DNA of 64,000 nucleotides from Nocardioides gansuensis. GTDB lineage: Bacteria > Actinomycetota > Actinomycetes > Propionibacteriales > Nocardioidaceae. Shown here one piece after another: positions 1 through 7,932 of this stretch. Position numbers and translations under genes: made by a program. The stretch's first letter is position 1, and every line of letters begins with the position of its first letter. The stretch spans positions 186,001 to 250,000 of the forward strand of contig NZ_QDGZ01000005.1 in the NCBI RefSeq assembly GCF_003076135.1, given 5' to 3'. The notes below the pieces were generated by a model, which saw only the letters and a program-made list of their open reading frames with translations, did not search any database and was not told the origin of the DNA.

Positions 1-2002
1 CGTCCTCCTGGGCGTGCCGGGCGACGTTGGCCGAGCGGTGCGGGCCCGGCCCGCCGACGTCGCGGCACCGGTCTCCGTGGTCGTCGTGGAAGAGCGGCAC
101 GTCCGGCTCGCGCTCGAAGCGGTCCCACAGCCAGGGCGCGTAGACCACGGGGTATTCGAGGCCCTTGCTGCCGTGGATCGTCACCAGCTGCACGGCCGCG
201 GCGTCGGAGTCGAGGCGCCTGGTGCGCTCGGAGGCGACCTCCAGCTTGTCGTCGGCAACCTGGGCACGCAGCCAGCCGAGCAGGCCGACGACGCCGAGCT
301 GCTCGTCGACCGACACCCGGTGCAGGGCCTCACCGATATGGCGCAGGTCGGTGAGCGTGCGCTGGCCGCCGACCCGCCCGAGCACCCGGGCGGTGAGGCC
401 TTCGACGACGGTCCACTCGAGCACGGCCGCCACGCCGCGGGTGGCGAAGACCTGCGCCAGCGTGCGCACCCGGTCGGACAGGTCGTCGGTCAGCTCGTCG
501 CCCCCGGCGTCGAGCTCGGCAGCGGAGAGGCCGAAGAAGGAGGTGAGGGCCGCGGCCCGCACCCGGTCGGTGCGGTGCGGCTGCTCGAGGGCTTCGAGCA
601 GGGTCAGCCACTCCGTGGCCGCGGGCGTGTGGAAGACAGACCCGCCGGCGTTGACCACCGACGGCACTCCGATCTCGGCGAGCGCCAGCTGGGTGGCCTG
701 CAGGTCGGCGCGCCGCGCGGCCAGCACGGCCACGTCACCCGGCACCAGCGGCCGGCCGTCGAACGTCGCACCCGACGTCAGCAGGCGCTTGATGTCGCGG
801 GCCAGGTCGGCGACGACGTGGGCGCGCCACCGGGCCACGCCCGGCTTGCTGGTCGGCTTGGCGCCCAGCTCGGCGTGCCGGGCCACCCGGAGCCGGAAGG
901 GCGGCCCGGCTCCGACCAGCCGCGACTTCGGATGGTGCGCCTGCACCGGGTGTACGACGATGCGTGGGTCGCCGAGGGTCGCACCCTCCAGGACCACCTG
1001 CAGCGAGTCGAGGAGTGGCTTGTCGGCCCGCCAGTTGACGCCCAGCGTCTGCCGGGTCGTCGCTGTCTCCCCGGCACGGAGATAGGTCACGACGTCGCCG
1101 CCACGGAAGGCGTAGATCGCCTGCTTGGGGTCGCCGATGAGCACCAAAGTCGCCACGCCGTGGAAGGCACGCTCGAAGACCTGCCACTGCACCGGGTCGG
1201 TGTCCTGGAACTCGTCGATCAGCACGACCTTCCAGCGCTGCCGCATCCGCGTGCGGGCAGGAGCCGCGTCGTCCTCGAGGGCGTCGGCCAGCTGCCCCAG
1301 CAGGTCGTCGTAGCTGAGGATGCCGAGCCGCCGCTTGCGCCGGTCGACCTCGGCGCGCACGTCGAGCGCGAAGCGCACCCGCTGAGCAGGCAGCGAGTCG
1401 GGCGCCTCCTCGAGCGCCGCGCGCGGCTCGACATGGGCGCGGGGGTCGCCCACCGCCTCGCGGGCGATCCGGCCGGCCTCCTCACGTGTCCACGGCGGCT
1501 GCTGCTCGCCGGCGAAGCGGGCGAGGTAGAGGTCGTCGACGACCTCGGCGGTGAGCTGCTCGAGGTCCTCCACGAGCACGGCGCCGGGGTCGGTGTCTCC
1601 GGCCACGCCCAGGCTGCGCAGCACGAGCTGGCAGAACTGGTGGATGGTGGCGATCGTCGCGGCGTCGAAGGTGGTGAGGGCGGCGGTGAGCCGCTCCCGG
1701 CGCTCGCCCAGCTCGGCCTCGTCGGCGTCGAGCAGCCACTCCTCGAGATCGGTCAGTGGCGCCGCCCCCGGGGTGGAGAGCAGGGCTGCGGCCTCGTCGA
1801 GCTGCTCTCGCACCCGCTCCCTGAGCTCCTGGCTGGCGGCGCGGGTGAACGTCACGACCAGCAGCTGGTCGAGACAGGCGACACCCTCGGCCACGTAGCG
1901 GGTGACCAGCGCAGCGATGGTCCACGTCTTGCCGGTGCCGGCGCTCGCCTCGAGCAGCGTGGTGCCCTCCGGCAGCGGTCCGGTGATGTCGAAGGTGTCC
2001 AC
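1..2002 (-). CDS. recB: RecB, exodeoxyribonuclease V beta subunit (C-terminus beyond window)
   Basis: UvrD-like helicase/nuclease subunit of RecBCD, which processes double-strand ends for recombination. The visible 667 codons hold the helicase part: Walker A (EASAGTGKT) about 18 residues from the start, a TFTRAASQELRERV motif, the DEAD-like motif (IDEFQDTDPVQW), GDPKQAIYAFRG, and the late helicase motif HGSKGLEYPVVY. The C-terminal nuclease domain lies beyond position 1. A GTG start at 2002 follows the recC stop directly in the same frame, so the two are co-translated. recD would be expected further left. Family assignment is firm; the exact start is inferred from the abutting recC stop. Confidence 0.93.
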   Translation of the reverse strand, partial: MDTFDITGPLPEGTTLLEASAGTGKTWTIAALVTRYVAEGVACLDQLLVVTFTRAASQELRERVREQLDEAAALLSTPGAAPLTDLEEWLLDADEAELGERRERLTAALTTFDAATIATIHQFCQLVLRSLGVAGDTDPGAVLVEDLEQLTAEVVDDLYLARFAGEQQPPWTREEAGRIAREAVGDPRAHVEPRAALEEAPDSLPAQRVRFALDVRAEVDRRKRRLGILSYDDLLGQLADALEDDAAPARTRMRQRWKVVLIDEFQDTDPVQWQVFERAFHGVATLVLIGDPKQAIYAFRGGDVVTYLRAGETATTRQTLGVNWRADKPLLDSLQVVLEGATLGDPRIVVHPVQAHHPKSRLVGAGPPFRLRVARHAELGAKPTSKPGVARWRAHVVADLARDIKRLLTSGATFDGRPLVPGDVAVLAARRADLQATQLALAEIGVPSVVNAGGSVFHTPAATEWLTLLEALEQPHRTDRVRAAALTSFFGLSAAELDAGGDELTDDLSDRVRTLAQVFATRGVAAVLEWTVVEGLTARVLGRVGGQRTLTDLRHIGEALHRVSVDEQLGVVGLLGWLRAQVADDKLEVASERTRRLDSDAAAVQLVTIHGSKGLEYPVVYAPWLWDRFEREPDVPLFHDDHGDRCRDVGGPGPHRSANVARHAQED

Positions 2003-5000
2003 TCACGCCCCCCGGATCTGCTCGTGCCCGCCGTCGAGGAGCGGGCCCCACATCCGCCAGGCGAAGTGGCCCAGCCGGTGCGGCCCGTCCTCGCCGTCGC
2101 GGACAGGACAGGCCAGGCAGGAGTACGGCGCGGCCTCGCCGAAGGCCCGCACGTGCCACGGGTCTGAGTCCTCCCGGGGGAAGCCGCCGTCGTTGAAGCG
2201 CGGCGTCTCCCACTGCGCCGCCGCCTTGTCGTCGGGTCGGGCGTCGCGGCCGCCGAGGACCCAGCGCTGCTCCTCCGCCCACGCCAGCGAGGTCTTGAGC
2301 GGCAGCGGCAGCGGCTCGCGGAGGCCCTGCTCGTAGACCGCGACGAGGTCGCGCAGCCAGCCGCGCGCCTCGTGCTCGGGGATGGGCGAGACCATCGCGA
2401 TCTGGCCGCCGGTGCGGTGCTTGCCGACCGAGTGGACCGTCCAGTTCTCGTCGGGGTGGCCGGCCGCCAGCGCGAGCGCGTCGAGCCAGCCGGTGAACCG
2501 CTGCTTCGCCGCGAGGTTGGAGAAGGCGACGGTGACCAGCGCGTTGCCGAAGACGTCGTCGACCGAGCCGGTGACCCGGCGGTCTCGGAGGTCGATGTCG
2601 ACGTCGAGGGTGCGGGGCGGGCCCGACCTCAGCTCGAGGCCGCGCTCGACGAGCGGCTTGACCTTCCGCACCACGTCGGTGAGCACGCCGACGCCGAGGG
2701 CGCCCGGTGGCAGCAGCCCCCGCAGCTGCTCGGCGAGCATCCCGGCCTGGGGGTCCGCGCCGGCGAGGACGTCGCGGACCAGCCGGTCGCCGACGTCCCA
2801 CTGCTCGAGGCTGTCGAGTGCGATCGGGATGGCGTCCTTCACCTCGTCGGCGTCGTAGGGCGTCGAGACGCGCAGCCGGCCGCGGAAGAACCCCTTGACG
2901 GGATGGCGGAAGAAGTCGTGCAGGTCGGCGAGCGAGACCTCCTCGGGCTCGGCGGGGGCGAGCGGCTCGGGCACCAGCTCGCGCACGGCCAGGCGCGGGT
3001 GGCGGGCGGCCCGGGCACCGCGCAGCGCGGCACGGTCGAAGCTGAACGGGAGGCGACCCACGAGCGCCCCCCGCACCAGGTTGGCCTCGTCGAAGGGCTG
3101 GAGCGGGTGGTGGACCACGACGTGGTCACGCACCCGCTCGGGCGCGGTGGCCGTGCGGTCGAGGGCGTCGAGCAGCTCCCCGAGCGGCACGGCCGGCGGC
3201 CGTTGCGCGCCGGTGTGCTCGCCGCGCCCGGTGTAGGTCACCACCAGGGTCTCCTTCGCCGCGCCGATCGCGTCGAGCAGCAGCTGGCGGTCCTCGGACC
3301 GCACGTCGCGCTCGCCGGTCATGGGGCGCCTGACCAGGACGTCGTCGCCGTCGATCGACTGGATCCGGGGGAAGACCCCATCGTCGAGGCCGACGAGGCA
3401 GACCACCCGGTGCGGCACCGAGCGCATCGGCACCATCGTGCAAACGGTGAGCGTGCCGGTGCGGAAGTTGCTGCGCGTGGGACGGCCGCGGAGGCGCTGC
3501 TGGAGGAGGGCCCGGACGTCGGCGTGCCGCAGCTCGGTGTCCTTGCCATCGGTGCTCGCCTCGATGCGGGCCAGCTCGCGGTCGAACTGGGCGACCTGCC
3601 AGGCGTCGTCACGCACCACTGCGGTGAGCCGGTGCACGGCGTCGCCGACGGCCCTGGTCCACTCGCCGGCCGTGCGGGCCGCGGCGGCCGCCCGGGTGAA
3701 GGCATGCAGCCGGTCGAGCATCTCGGCCAGCCGTCCGGTCAGCTCGAGGTCGCCGTCGCCGACGTCGTCGAGGGGGAGCGTGCCGCCGACGTGGCGGTGC
3801 CCCTCGCCCGACATCGCCGCGCCGAGCAGGACGCGCTGGAGGCCGCCGCGCCAGGTGTTGGTGTCGACGGCGAGGCCGTACGCCGCGCGGTGGTCGGCGT
3901 CGTAGCCCCACCGGACCGCGGCCTGGCGCACCCAGTGGGTGATGCGCTCGAGCTCGTCGTCGCCGAAGCCGAACCGGGCGCGGACCACGTCGGTGGCCGC
4001 CAGGTCGAGCACCTGCGTGGCCGTCATCCGGCCGCCGGCCAGCTCGACGAGGGCCGCCGCGACCCCGAGCAGGGGGTTGGTGGCGCCGGGGGCGCGGTCG
4101 GCGAGCCGGACGCGCAGCTGGTGGGCGGGGTGGCCGCGGTGCTCCTCGGTGACGTCGGCGAGCCCGAAGGCGGCCGAGACCAGCGGGGCGTAGCCCTCGA
4201 TGTCGGGGCACATCACCAGGATGTCGCGCGGCTCGAGGGTCGGGTCGTCCTCGAGCAGCCCCACCAGCACCTCGCGGAGCACGTCGACCTGGCGGGCGGC
4301 CCCGTGGCAGGCGTGCACCTGCACCGAGCGGTCGTGGTCGGCCACCCGCCGCGCCGCGCGGGTCTCGGCCGCGGGTGCCAGGTTGGCCCGCAGGTCGTGC
4401 TGGAGCCAGCCGAGCAGGGACGCCGGCGGCTCCGGCGCGGGCGGCTCGGGAACGTCGAGACCCCCGGCCGGACCGAGGGTGCGGCGCAGCTCGCGAGAGT
4501 CGCGGCCCAGGGACCCGAGCAGCGGGTGGTGCACGAGGCGGGCGGAGGTGTCGCCGGCCCGGGGGACCGGCCCTGCGGCCGCGGTCGGCGCCAGGACGGT
4601 CCACAGCGACGGCGACGCCTGCGGCAGCCACAGGTGCACGTCGCGCACCTCGGCCAGGGCAGCCAGCAGCTCGACCTCGGTGGCCGGCAGCCGGGTGTGG
4701 CCGAAGAGGGACAGCCGGGCGGGCAGGTCCAGGTCGTCGCCCCCGGCGCGGAGCCGTGCCACGGTCGAGGCGTGGCGCTCGTCGGGCGGCGGCGCGTCGA
4801 CCCGCGCCAGCACTCTGCGCCACAGCTCGGCCTGCCAGCGCAGGTCGGCGTCGAGCTCACCGCCCGCGCCGTCGGAGTCGACGCCCTCGCGCCAGTCGGT
4901 GACCAGGCGTGGCCGCTGCACGGCGTACGACGCGAACAACCCGGCGAGCCTGCGCGCGACCGCCCACCGGCGGGCCCGCCTGGCCTCGTCGCGGTCGCCA

Positions 5001-5359
5001 TGTCCGAGGTGGCGGGAGAGGTCCTCGAAGCCGGGCTCGCCCATCGCCTCGTCGACCACCTCGAGAAGGGGCCAGGTGAGGCGGTCGGGGTCCCACGGGT
5101 CGTCGGCGTCGCGGTCGAGGAGCATCGCGACCAGCGAGCGGGGGCTGAGGAAGTCGACCCCGGCACAGACGCCGTCTCCGCCGCGCGGCCCGACGCCGAG
5201 CCGGTGGGAGAGCCGCTGCGTCAGCCACCGCTCCACGCCGCGCGCGGGGACGACCACCACCTCCCGGGCGAACGGGTCCGCCAGCGGCATCGCCAGCAGC
5301 CGGGCCAGGCCGTCGGCCAGCCCGTCGGTGCGCGCGCCCGTGTGGACGTGAAGTGTCAC
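2003..5359 (-). CDS. recC: RecC, exodeoxyribonuclease V gamma subunit
   Basis: Chi-recognition and scaffold subunit of RecBCD. The product is about 1118 residues, normal for RecC. It begins VTLHVHTGARTDGL, has the typical early SPRSLVAML segment, and a UvrD-like core including CPDIEGYAPL and VGLDDGVFPR. I chose the GTG at 5359, which has a weak GGCAGG upstream; an in-frame GTG at 5383 would add eight residues (MCRGRLRR) unlike the family N-terminus. It ends one base before the recB start. A very long open frame on the other strand here is a codon-bias shadow. Confidence 0.93.
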   Translation of the reverse strand: MTLHVHTGARTDGLADGLARLLAMPLADPFAREVVVVPARGVERWLTQRLSHRLGVGPRGGDGVCAGVDFLSPRSLVAMLLDRDADDPWDPDRLTWPLLEVVDEAMGEPGFEDLSRHLGHGDRDEARRARRWAVARRLAGLFASYAVQRPRLVTDWREGVDSDGAGGELDADLRWQAELWRRVLARVDAPPPDERHASTVARLRAGGDDLDLPARLSLFGHTRLPATEVELLAALAEVRDVHLWLPQASPSLWTVLAPTAAAGPVPRAGDTSARLVHHPLLGSLGRDSRELRRTLGPAGGLDVPEPPAPEPPASLLGWLQHDLRANLAPAAETRAARRVADHDRSVQVHACHGAARQVDVLREVLVGLLEDDPTLEPRDILVMCPDIEGYAPLVSAAFGLADVTEEHRGHPAHQLRVRLADRAPGATNPLLGVAAALVELAGGRMTATQVLDLAATDVVRARFGFGDDELERITHWVRQAAVRWGYDADHRAAYGLAVDTNTWRGGLQRVLLGAAMSGEGHRHVGGTLPLDDVGDGDLELTGRLAEMLDRLHAFTRAAAAARTAGEWTRAVGDAVHRLTAVVRDDAWQVAQFDRELARIEASTDGKDTELRHADVRALLQQRLRGRPTRSNFRTGTLTVCTMVPMRSVPHRVVCLVGLDDGVFPRIQSIDGDDVLVRRPMTGERDVRSEDRQLLLDAIGAAKETLVVTYTGRGEHTGAQRPPAVPLGELLDALDRTATAPERVRDHVVVHHPLQPFDEANLVRGALVGRLPFSFDRAALRGARAARHPRLAVRELVPEPLAPAEPEEVSLADLHDFFRHPVKGFFRGRLRVSTPYDADEVKDAIPIALDSLEQWDVGDRLVRDVLAGADPQAGMLAEQLRGLLPPGALGVGVLTDVVRKVKPLVERGLELRSGPPRTLDVDIDLRDRRVTGSVDDVFGNALVTVAFSNLAAKQRFTGWLDALALAAGHPDENWTVHSVGKHRTGGQIAMVSPIPEHEARGWLRDLVAVYEQGLREPLPLPLKTSLAWAEEQRWVLGGRDARPDDKAAAQWETPRFNDGGFPREDSDPWHVRAFGEAAPYSCLACPVRDGEDGPHRLGHFAWRMWGPLLDGGHEQIRGA

Positions 5360-5473
5360 GCGCCGCAGCCTGCCACGGCACACCGACAGGGCGGGGTGGT
5401 TGCTCGTTCTCTTGACGGGCAGGGAAGACTAGGGGCAGGCGATGGCAGGGTGGTGGGAGAGGAGTCGACGCCC

Positions 5474-5968
5474 GTGACGGAAGACGGCTGGGGACGCAAC
5501 GAGACGCGTGAGGAGCGGCTCGATCGCAACTGGGGTGAGCTGCTCCAGGAGCTGCGCGTCACGCAGACGGGGGTCCAGCTGATCGCGGGGTTCCTGCTCA
5601 CGCTCCCGTTCCAGCAGCGCTTCACGGAGCTCGACGACTTCCAGACCGCCACCTACCTGGCCCTGGTGCTGTTGTCCACGGCCACCATCGCTCTCACCCT
5701 CGCGCCGGTGGCCATCCACCGCCGGCTGTTCCGCCGGCGGATCAAGGCTCGGCTGGTCGCAGCGGCACATCGCATCACCCAGGCGGCACTGGCCGCGATC
5801 GCCCTGCTCATGGCAGGCATCGTGCTGCTCGTCTTCGACGTCGTGGTCGGCCGCCCGACCGCCCTGGCCACGGCTGCCGCAGCCCTGGCCGTCACCATCG
5901 GACTCCTGCTCGTCCTGCCGCTCGGCGCGGCGCGCGACACCGGTCCAGCCACGCAGGAGGAGCAGTGA
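5474..5968 (+). CDS. DUF6328 family four-helix membrane protein
   Basis: Conserved actinobacterial membrane protein of 164 residues and unknown function. A hydrophilic N-terminus with the characteristic NWGELLQELRVTQTGVQ segment is followed by about four membrane helices (roughly residues 38-55, 65-85, 108-128 and 135-155) with a basic loop (HRRLFRRRIKARL) between the pairs. GTG start with a GGAGAGGAG ribosome site nine bases upstream. The stop overlaps the GTG of the GAF-ANTAR gene by four bases (GTGA), so the two are probably translationally coupled. Divergent from recC across about 110 bp. Confidence 0.85.
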   Translation: MTEDGWGRNETREERLDRNWGELLQELRVTQTGVQLIAGFLLTLPFQQRFTELDDFQTATYLALVLLSTATIALTLAPVAIHRRLFRRRIKARLVAAAHRITQAALAAIALLMAGIVLLVFDVVVGRPTALATAAAALAVTIGLLLVLPLGAARDTGPATQEEQ

Positions 5969-6702
5969 CCGACACCGACCCGTCCCTCGACGCAGGGGCA
6001 CTCGCCTCCACGATCGCCGACATGGCGGTCCAGCTCCACCACGAGCCGACGATGGAGGACACCGTCGACCGGCTCCTCGAGTTCGCGCTCAAGGCGCTCG
6101 GCTGTGCCCACGCGGGCGTGATCTTCGTGCACAAGGGCAAGAAGGTGGAGACGATCGCCGCGACCGATGATGTCGTCGCCAAGCTCGACGCCATCCAGAT
6201 GCAGATCGGCCAGGGGCCGGACATCGAGGTGCTCTCCGACCGGACCAGCGTCCTGGTGCGCGACGTGCGCACCGAGGCGCGCTGGCCCGAGTGGGCGAGC
6301 CTGGTGGCGTCGACCGGCATCCGCAGCATGCTCGGGATGCGCCTCTACACCTCGTCCACGACGATCGGGAGTCTCAACTTCTACGACCCCGAGCCCGACC
6401 ACTTCGACCTGCACGACCGCCAGGTCGCCCACGTGCTCGCGCGGCACGCCGCCATCGCGCTCGACAACGCGCGCGACAGCGAGAACCTGTGGAAGGCGAT
6501 CGACGCCCGCAAGCTGATCGGGCAGGCGCAGGGCATCCTGATGGAGCGGTTCGCGATCGACGCGGACCAGGCGTTCGCGGTGCTGATGCGCTACTCCCAG
6601 CACCACAACGTCAAGCTCCACACGGTCGCCGAGCAGCTGGTGATGACCCGCAGCCTGCCGCCGGCACCGCCTCAGGCGGCGTCCGGTGGCCCCTCGAGAT
6701 AG
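5965..6702 (+). CDS. GAF and ANTAR domain-containing RNA-binding regulator
   Basis: Cytoplasmic sensor/antiterminator of 245 residues. A GAF domain (about 20-155, including IGQGPDIEVL and RSMLGMRLY) is followed by an ANTAR RNA-binding module (about 172-225, KLIGQAQGILMERF then AFAVLMRYSQ). ANTAR proteins bind paired stem-loops in nascent RNA to block termination; the ligand of this GAF is unknown. GTG start overlapping the preceding stop. The last 31 bp overlap the convergent sigma factor gene, so strong transcription of one could interfere with the other. Confidence 0.9.
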   Translation: MTDTDPSLDAGALASTIADMAVQLHHEPTMEDTVDRLLEFALKALGCAHAGVIFVHKGKKVETIAATDDVVAKLDAIQMQIGQGPDIEVLSDRTSVLVRDVRTEARWPEWASLVASTGIRSMLGMRLYTSSTTIGSLNFYDPEPDHFDLHDRQVAHVLARHAAIALDNARDSENLWKAIDARKLIGQAQGILMERFAIDADQAFAVLMRYSQHHNVKLHTVAEQLVMTRSLPPAPPQAASGGPSR

Positions 6703-7466
6703 CTCCTGAGGTCGTCGAGGATCCGGGCGATCAGGCGCGAGACCTGCATCTGGGTCACGCCGATCACGTCGGCGATCTCCTGCTGCGTCCGGTCCTCGAA
6801 CCAGCGCATCCGCACGATCACGCGGTCGCGGGGCTCGAGCCGGCGCACTGCCGCCTCGATCATCACCCGCGCCTCGACCAGCTCCTCCGGCGACAGGTCG
6901 CCGGCGAGCTGGTCGCCCAGCGTCGTGGCGGAGCCCTCACCGACCGGCTGGTCGAGCGAGACGGGGTGGAAGCACCCCTGGGCCGCGAGCGCCTCCTTCA
7001 CGGTCTCCACGTCGATGTCGAGGTGGGCCGCGATCTCGTCGGCATGGGGCGGACGGCCGAGCTCGCCCTCCAGCTCGTCGCGGGCGGTGATCACCCGGGA
7101 CTGGGCCTCCTGGACGGGCCGGGGTGGACGCACCGTCCAGCCCTTGTCGCGGAAGTGTCGCTTCACCTCGCCGCGGATCGAGGGCACGGCGTAGGTCAGG
7201 AAGTCCTTCCCCTGGGCGGGGTCGAACCGCTTCGCGACCTTGACCAGGGCCAGCGAGGCGACCTGCTCGAGGTCGTCGATCGGGATGCCCCGACCGCGGT
7301 GCCGGGCCGCGATGCTGGCGGCGACCGGCATGTTCAGGACGACGGCCTCGTCGAGTGCGGCGCGGCGGTCGGGGGCGGGCTGGCGGCGGTCGCGGGCGAT
7401 ACGAAGAAGCTCGTTCGTGGCGGCCTGGCGCTCGGAGCGCGGCAGCGGGGGAGCCTGGATATGCAT
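6672..7466 (-). CDS. SigB/SigF/SigG-family RNA polymerase sigma factor
   Basis: Alternative sigma factor of 264 residues. Region 2 (about 60-115: DDLEQVASLALVKVAKRF, then FLTYAVPSIRGEVKRHFRDK) is diagnostic of the SigB/SigF/SigG type; region 3 (about 120-170) and region 4 (about 205-255, RVIVRMRWFEDRTQQEIADV) follow. ATG start with GGGAG seven bases upstream. No anti-sigma or anti-anti-sigma gene is adjacent, which is common for SigF paralogs in this phylum. Promoters of the type this class reads (GNNT, 15-16 bases, GGGTAC) occur before several genes in the next 5 kb, so a role as their activator is inferred; another SigF paralog could do it. Confidence 0.92.
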   Translation of the reverse strand: MHIQAPPLPRSERQAATNELLRIARDRRQPAPDRRAALDEAVVLNMPVAASIAARHRGRGIPIDDLEQVASLALVKVAKRFDPAQGKDFLTYAVPSIRGEVKRHFRDKGWTVRPPRPVQEAQSRVITARDELEGELGRPPHADEIAAHLDIDVETVKEALAAQGCFHPVSLDQPVGEGSATTLGDQLAGDLSPEELVEARVMIEAAVRRLEPRDRVIVRMRWFEDRTQQEIADVIGVTQMQVSRLIARILDDLRSYLEGPPDAA

Positions 7467-7544
7467 GGTTTCTCCCGGAGGTGAATCGCATGCTCGCCGG
7501 GCTGTTTCAGCGAGGTCGAATCGATTTTGAACCTAGCCACATTT

Positions 7545-7561
7545 GACTAGACGCGCTAGTC
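7545..7561. promoter_or_regulatory. Inverted repeat upstream of the sigma factor gene
   Basis: GACTAG-N5-CTAGTC, a perfect 6-bp dyad about 80 bp upstream of the sigma factor ATG. On the minus strand a TAGGTT hexamer lies about 14 bases further toward the gene and could be a -10. The dyad may be an operator; nothing identifies a protein that binds it. Confidence 0.35.
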
Positions 7562-7574
7562 CTTGGGGAGAAAT

Positions 7575-7600
7575 GCATGGGATTGCACTCGAGTGGGTAC
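7575..7600 (+). promoter_or_regulatory. Orphan SigF-type promoter
   Basis: GCAT at 7575-7578, 16-nt spacer, GGGTAC at 7595-7600, identical in form to the promoters of the neighbouring genes. It points rightward, where there is only a hairpin (7610-7648) and then the antisense strand of the DUF7218 gene. It may drive a short RNA or an antisense transcript. Confidence 0.5.
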
Positions 7601-7609
7601 CGCCGCGCG

Positions 7610-7648
7610 ACGGCCGACCGCAGCTTACGCAGCTGCGACTCGGCCGTC
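7610..7648. terminator. Hairpin between the orphan promoter and the DUF7218 gene
   Basis: GACGGCCGA (7610-7618) pairs with TCGGCCGTC (7640-7648), with an inner GCAGC/GCTGC helix in the loop. There is no clear T-run on either side. It could terminate the DUF7218 message (minus) or be the body or end of a short RNA from the promoter at 7575. Confidence 0.5.
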
Positions 7649-7662
7649 ACTTATGTGGGCCT

Positions 7663-7932
7663 TCAGTGGTGGCGGAGCGCGTCGATGAGCTCGGATTTGT
7701 CCATCGACGACCGGCCCTCGATGCCGATCACGGCCGCGCGCTTGCGAAGCTCCTCGACGGTCCAGTCCTCGTAGTCGCCCGACTTCCCGCCCTTGCGGCC
7801 GACCTCCGAGCGCGAGCTGCCCGCGGCCGCGTTGGCGATCCGGGCCGCCTTCTCCTTGCTCGCGCCGTCGTCACGGAGCTCCTCGTAGAGCCCGGGATCC
7901 TTCACGCTCGGGCCGTGCTTGCTGCGTGGCAT
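7663..7932 (-). CDS. DUF7218-type small protein with Rho-N/SAP-like C-terminus
   Basis: A basic protein of 89 residues starting MPRSKHGPSVKDPGLYEELR. It has the conserved GASKEKAARIANAAA segment, a glycine/lysine turn (RKGGKSGDYEDW), and a C-terminal WTVEELRKRAAVIGIEGRSS helix pair resembling Rho N-terminal/SAP nucleic-acid-binding modules. Function unknown; homologs are typically stress-associated. A strong ribosome site (AGGAAAGGAG) sits six bases before the ATG, and a SigF-type promoter 35 bp upstream. The frame is also open upstream into the FAD/Rieske reading frame with no intervening stop, but the dedicated ribosome site and promoter support independent translation. Confidence 0.85.
   Translation of the reverse strand: MPRSKHGPSVKDPGLYEELRDDGASKEKAARIANAAAGSSRSEVGRKGGKSGDYEDWTVEELRKRAAVIGIEGRSSMDKSELIDALRHH

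Noticed and set aside
14..2167. Plus-strand 717-residue open frame opposite recB
   Set aside because: Arg/Gly/Leu-rich sequence with no domain; it mirrors third-position GC bias of recB, which has clear helicase motifs on the other strand.
2372..5473. Very long plus-strand frame opposite recC running into the DUF6328 gene
   Set aside because: Only its last 164 codons (from 5474, with ribosome site) look like a protein; the rest is a shadow of recC.
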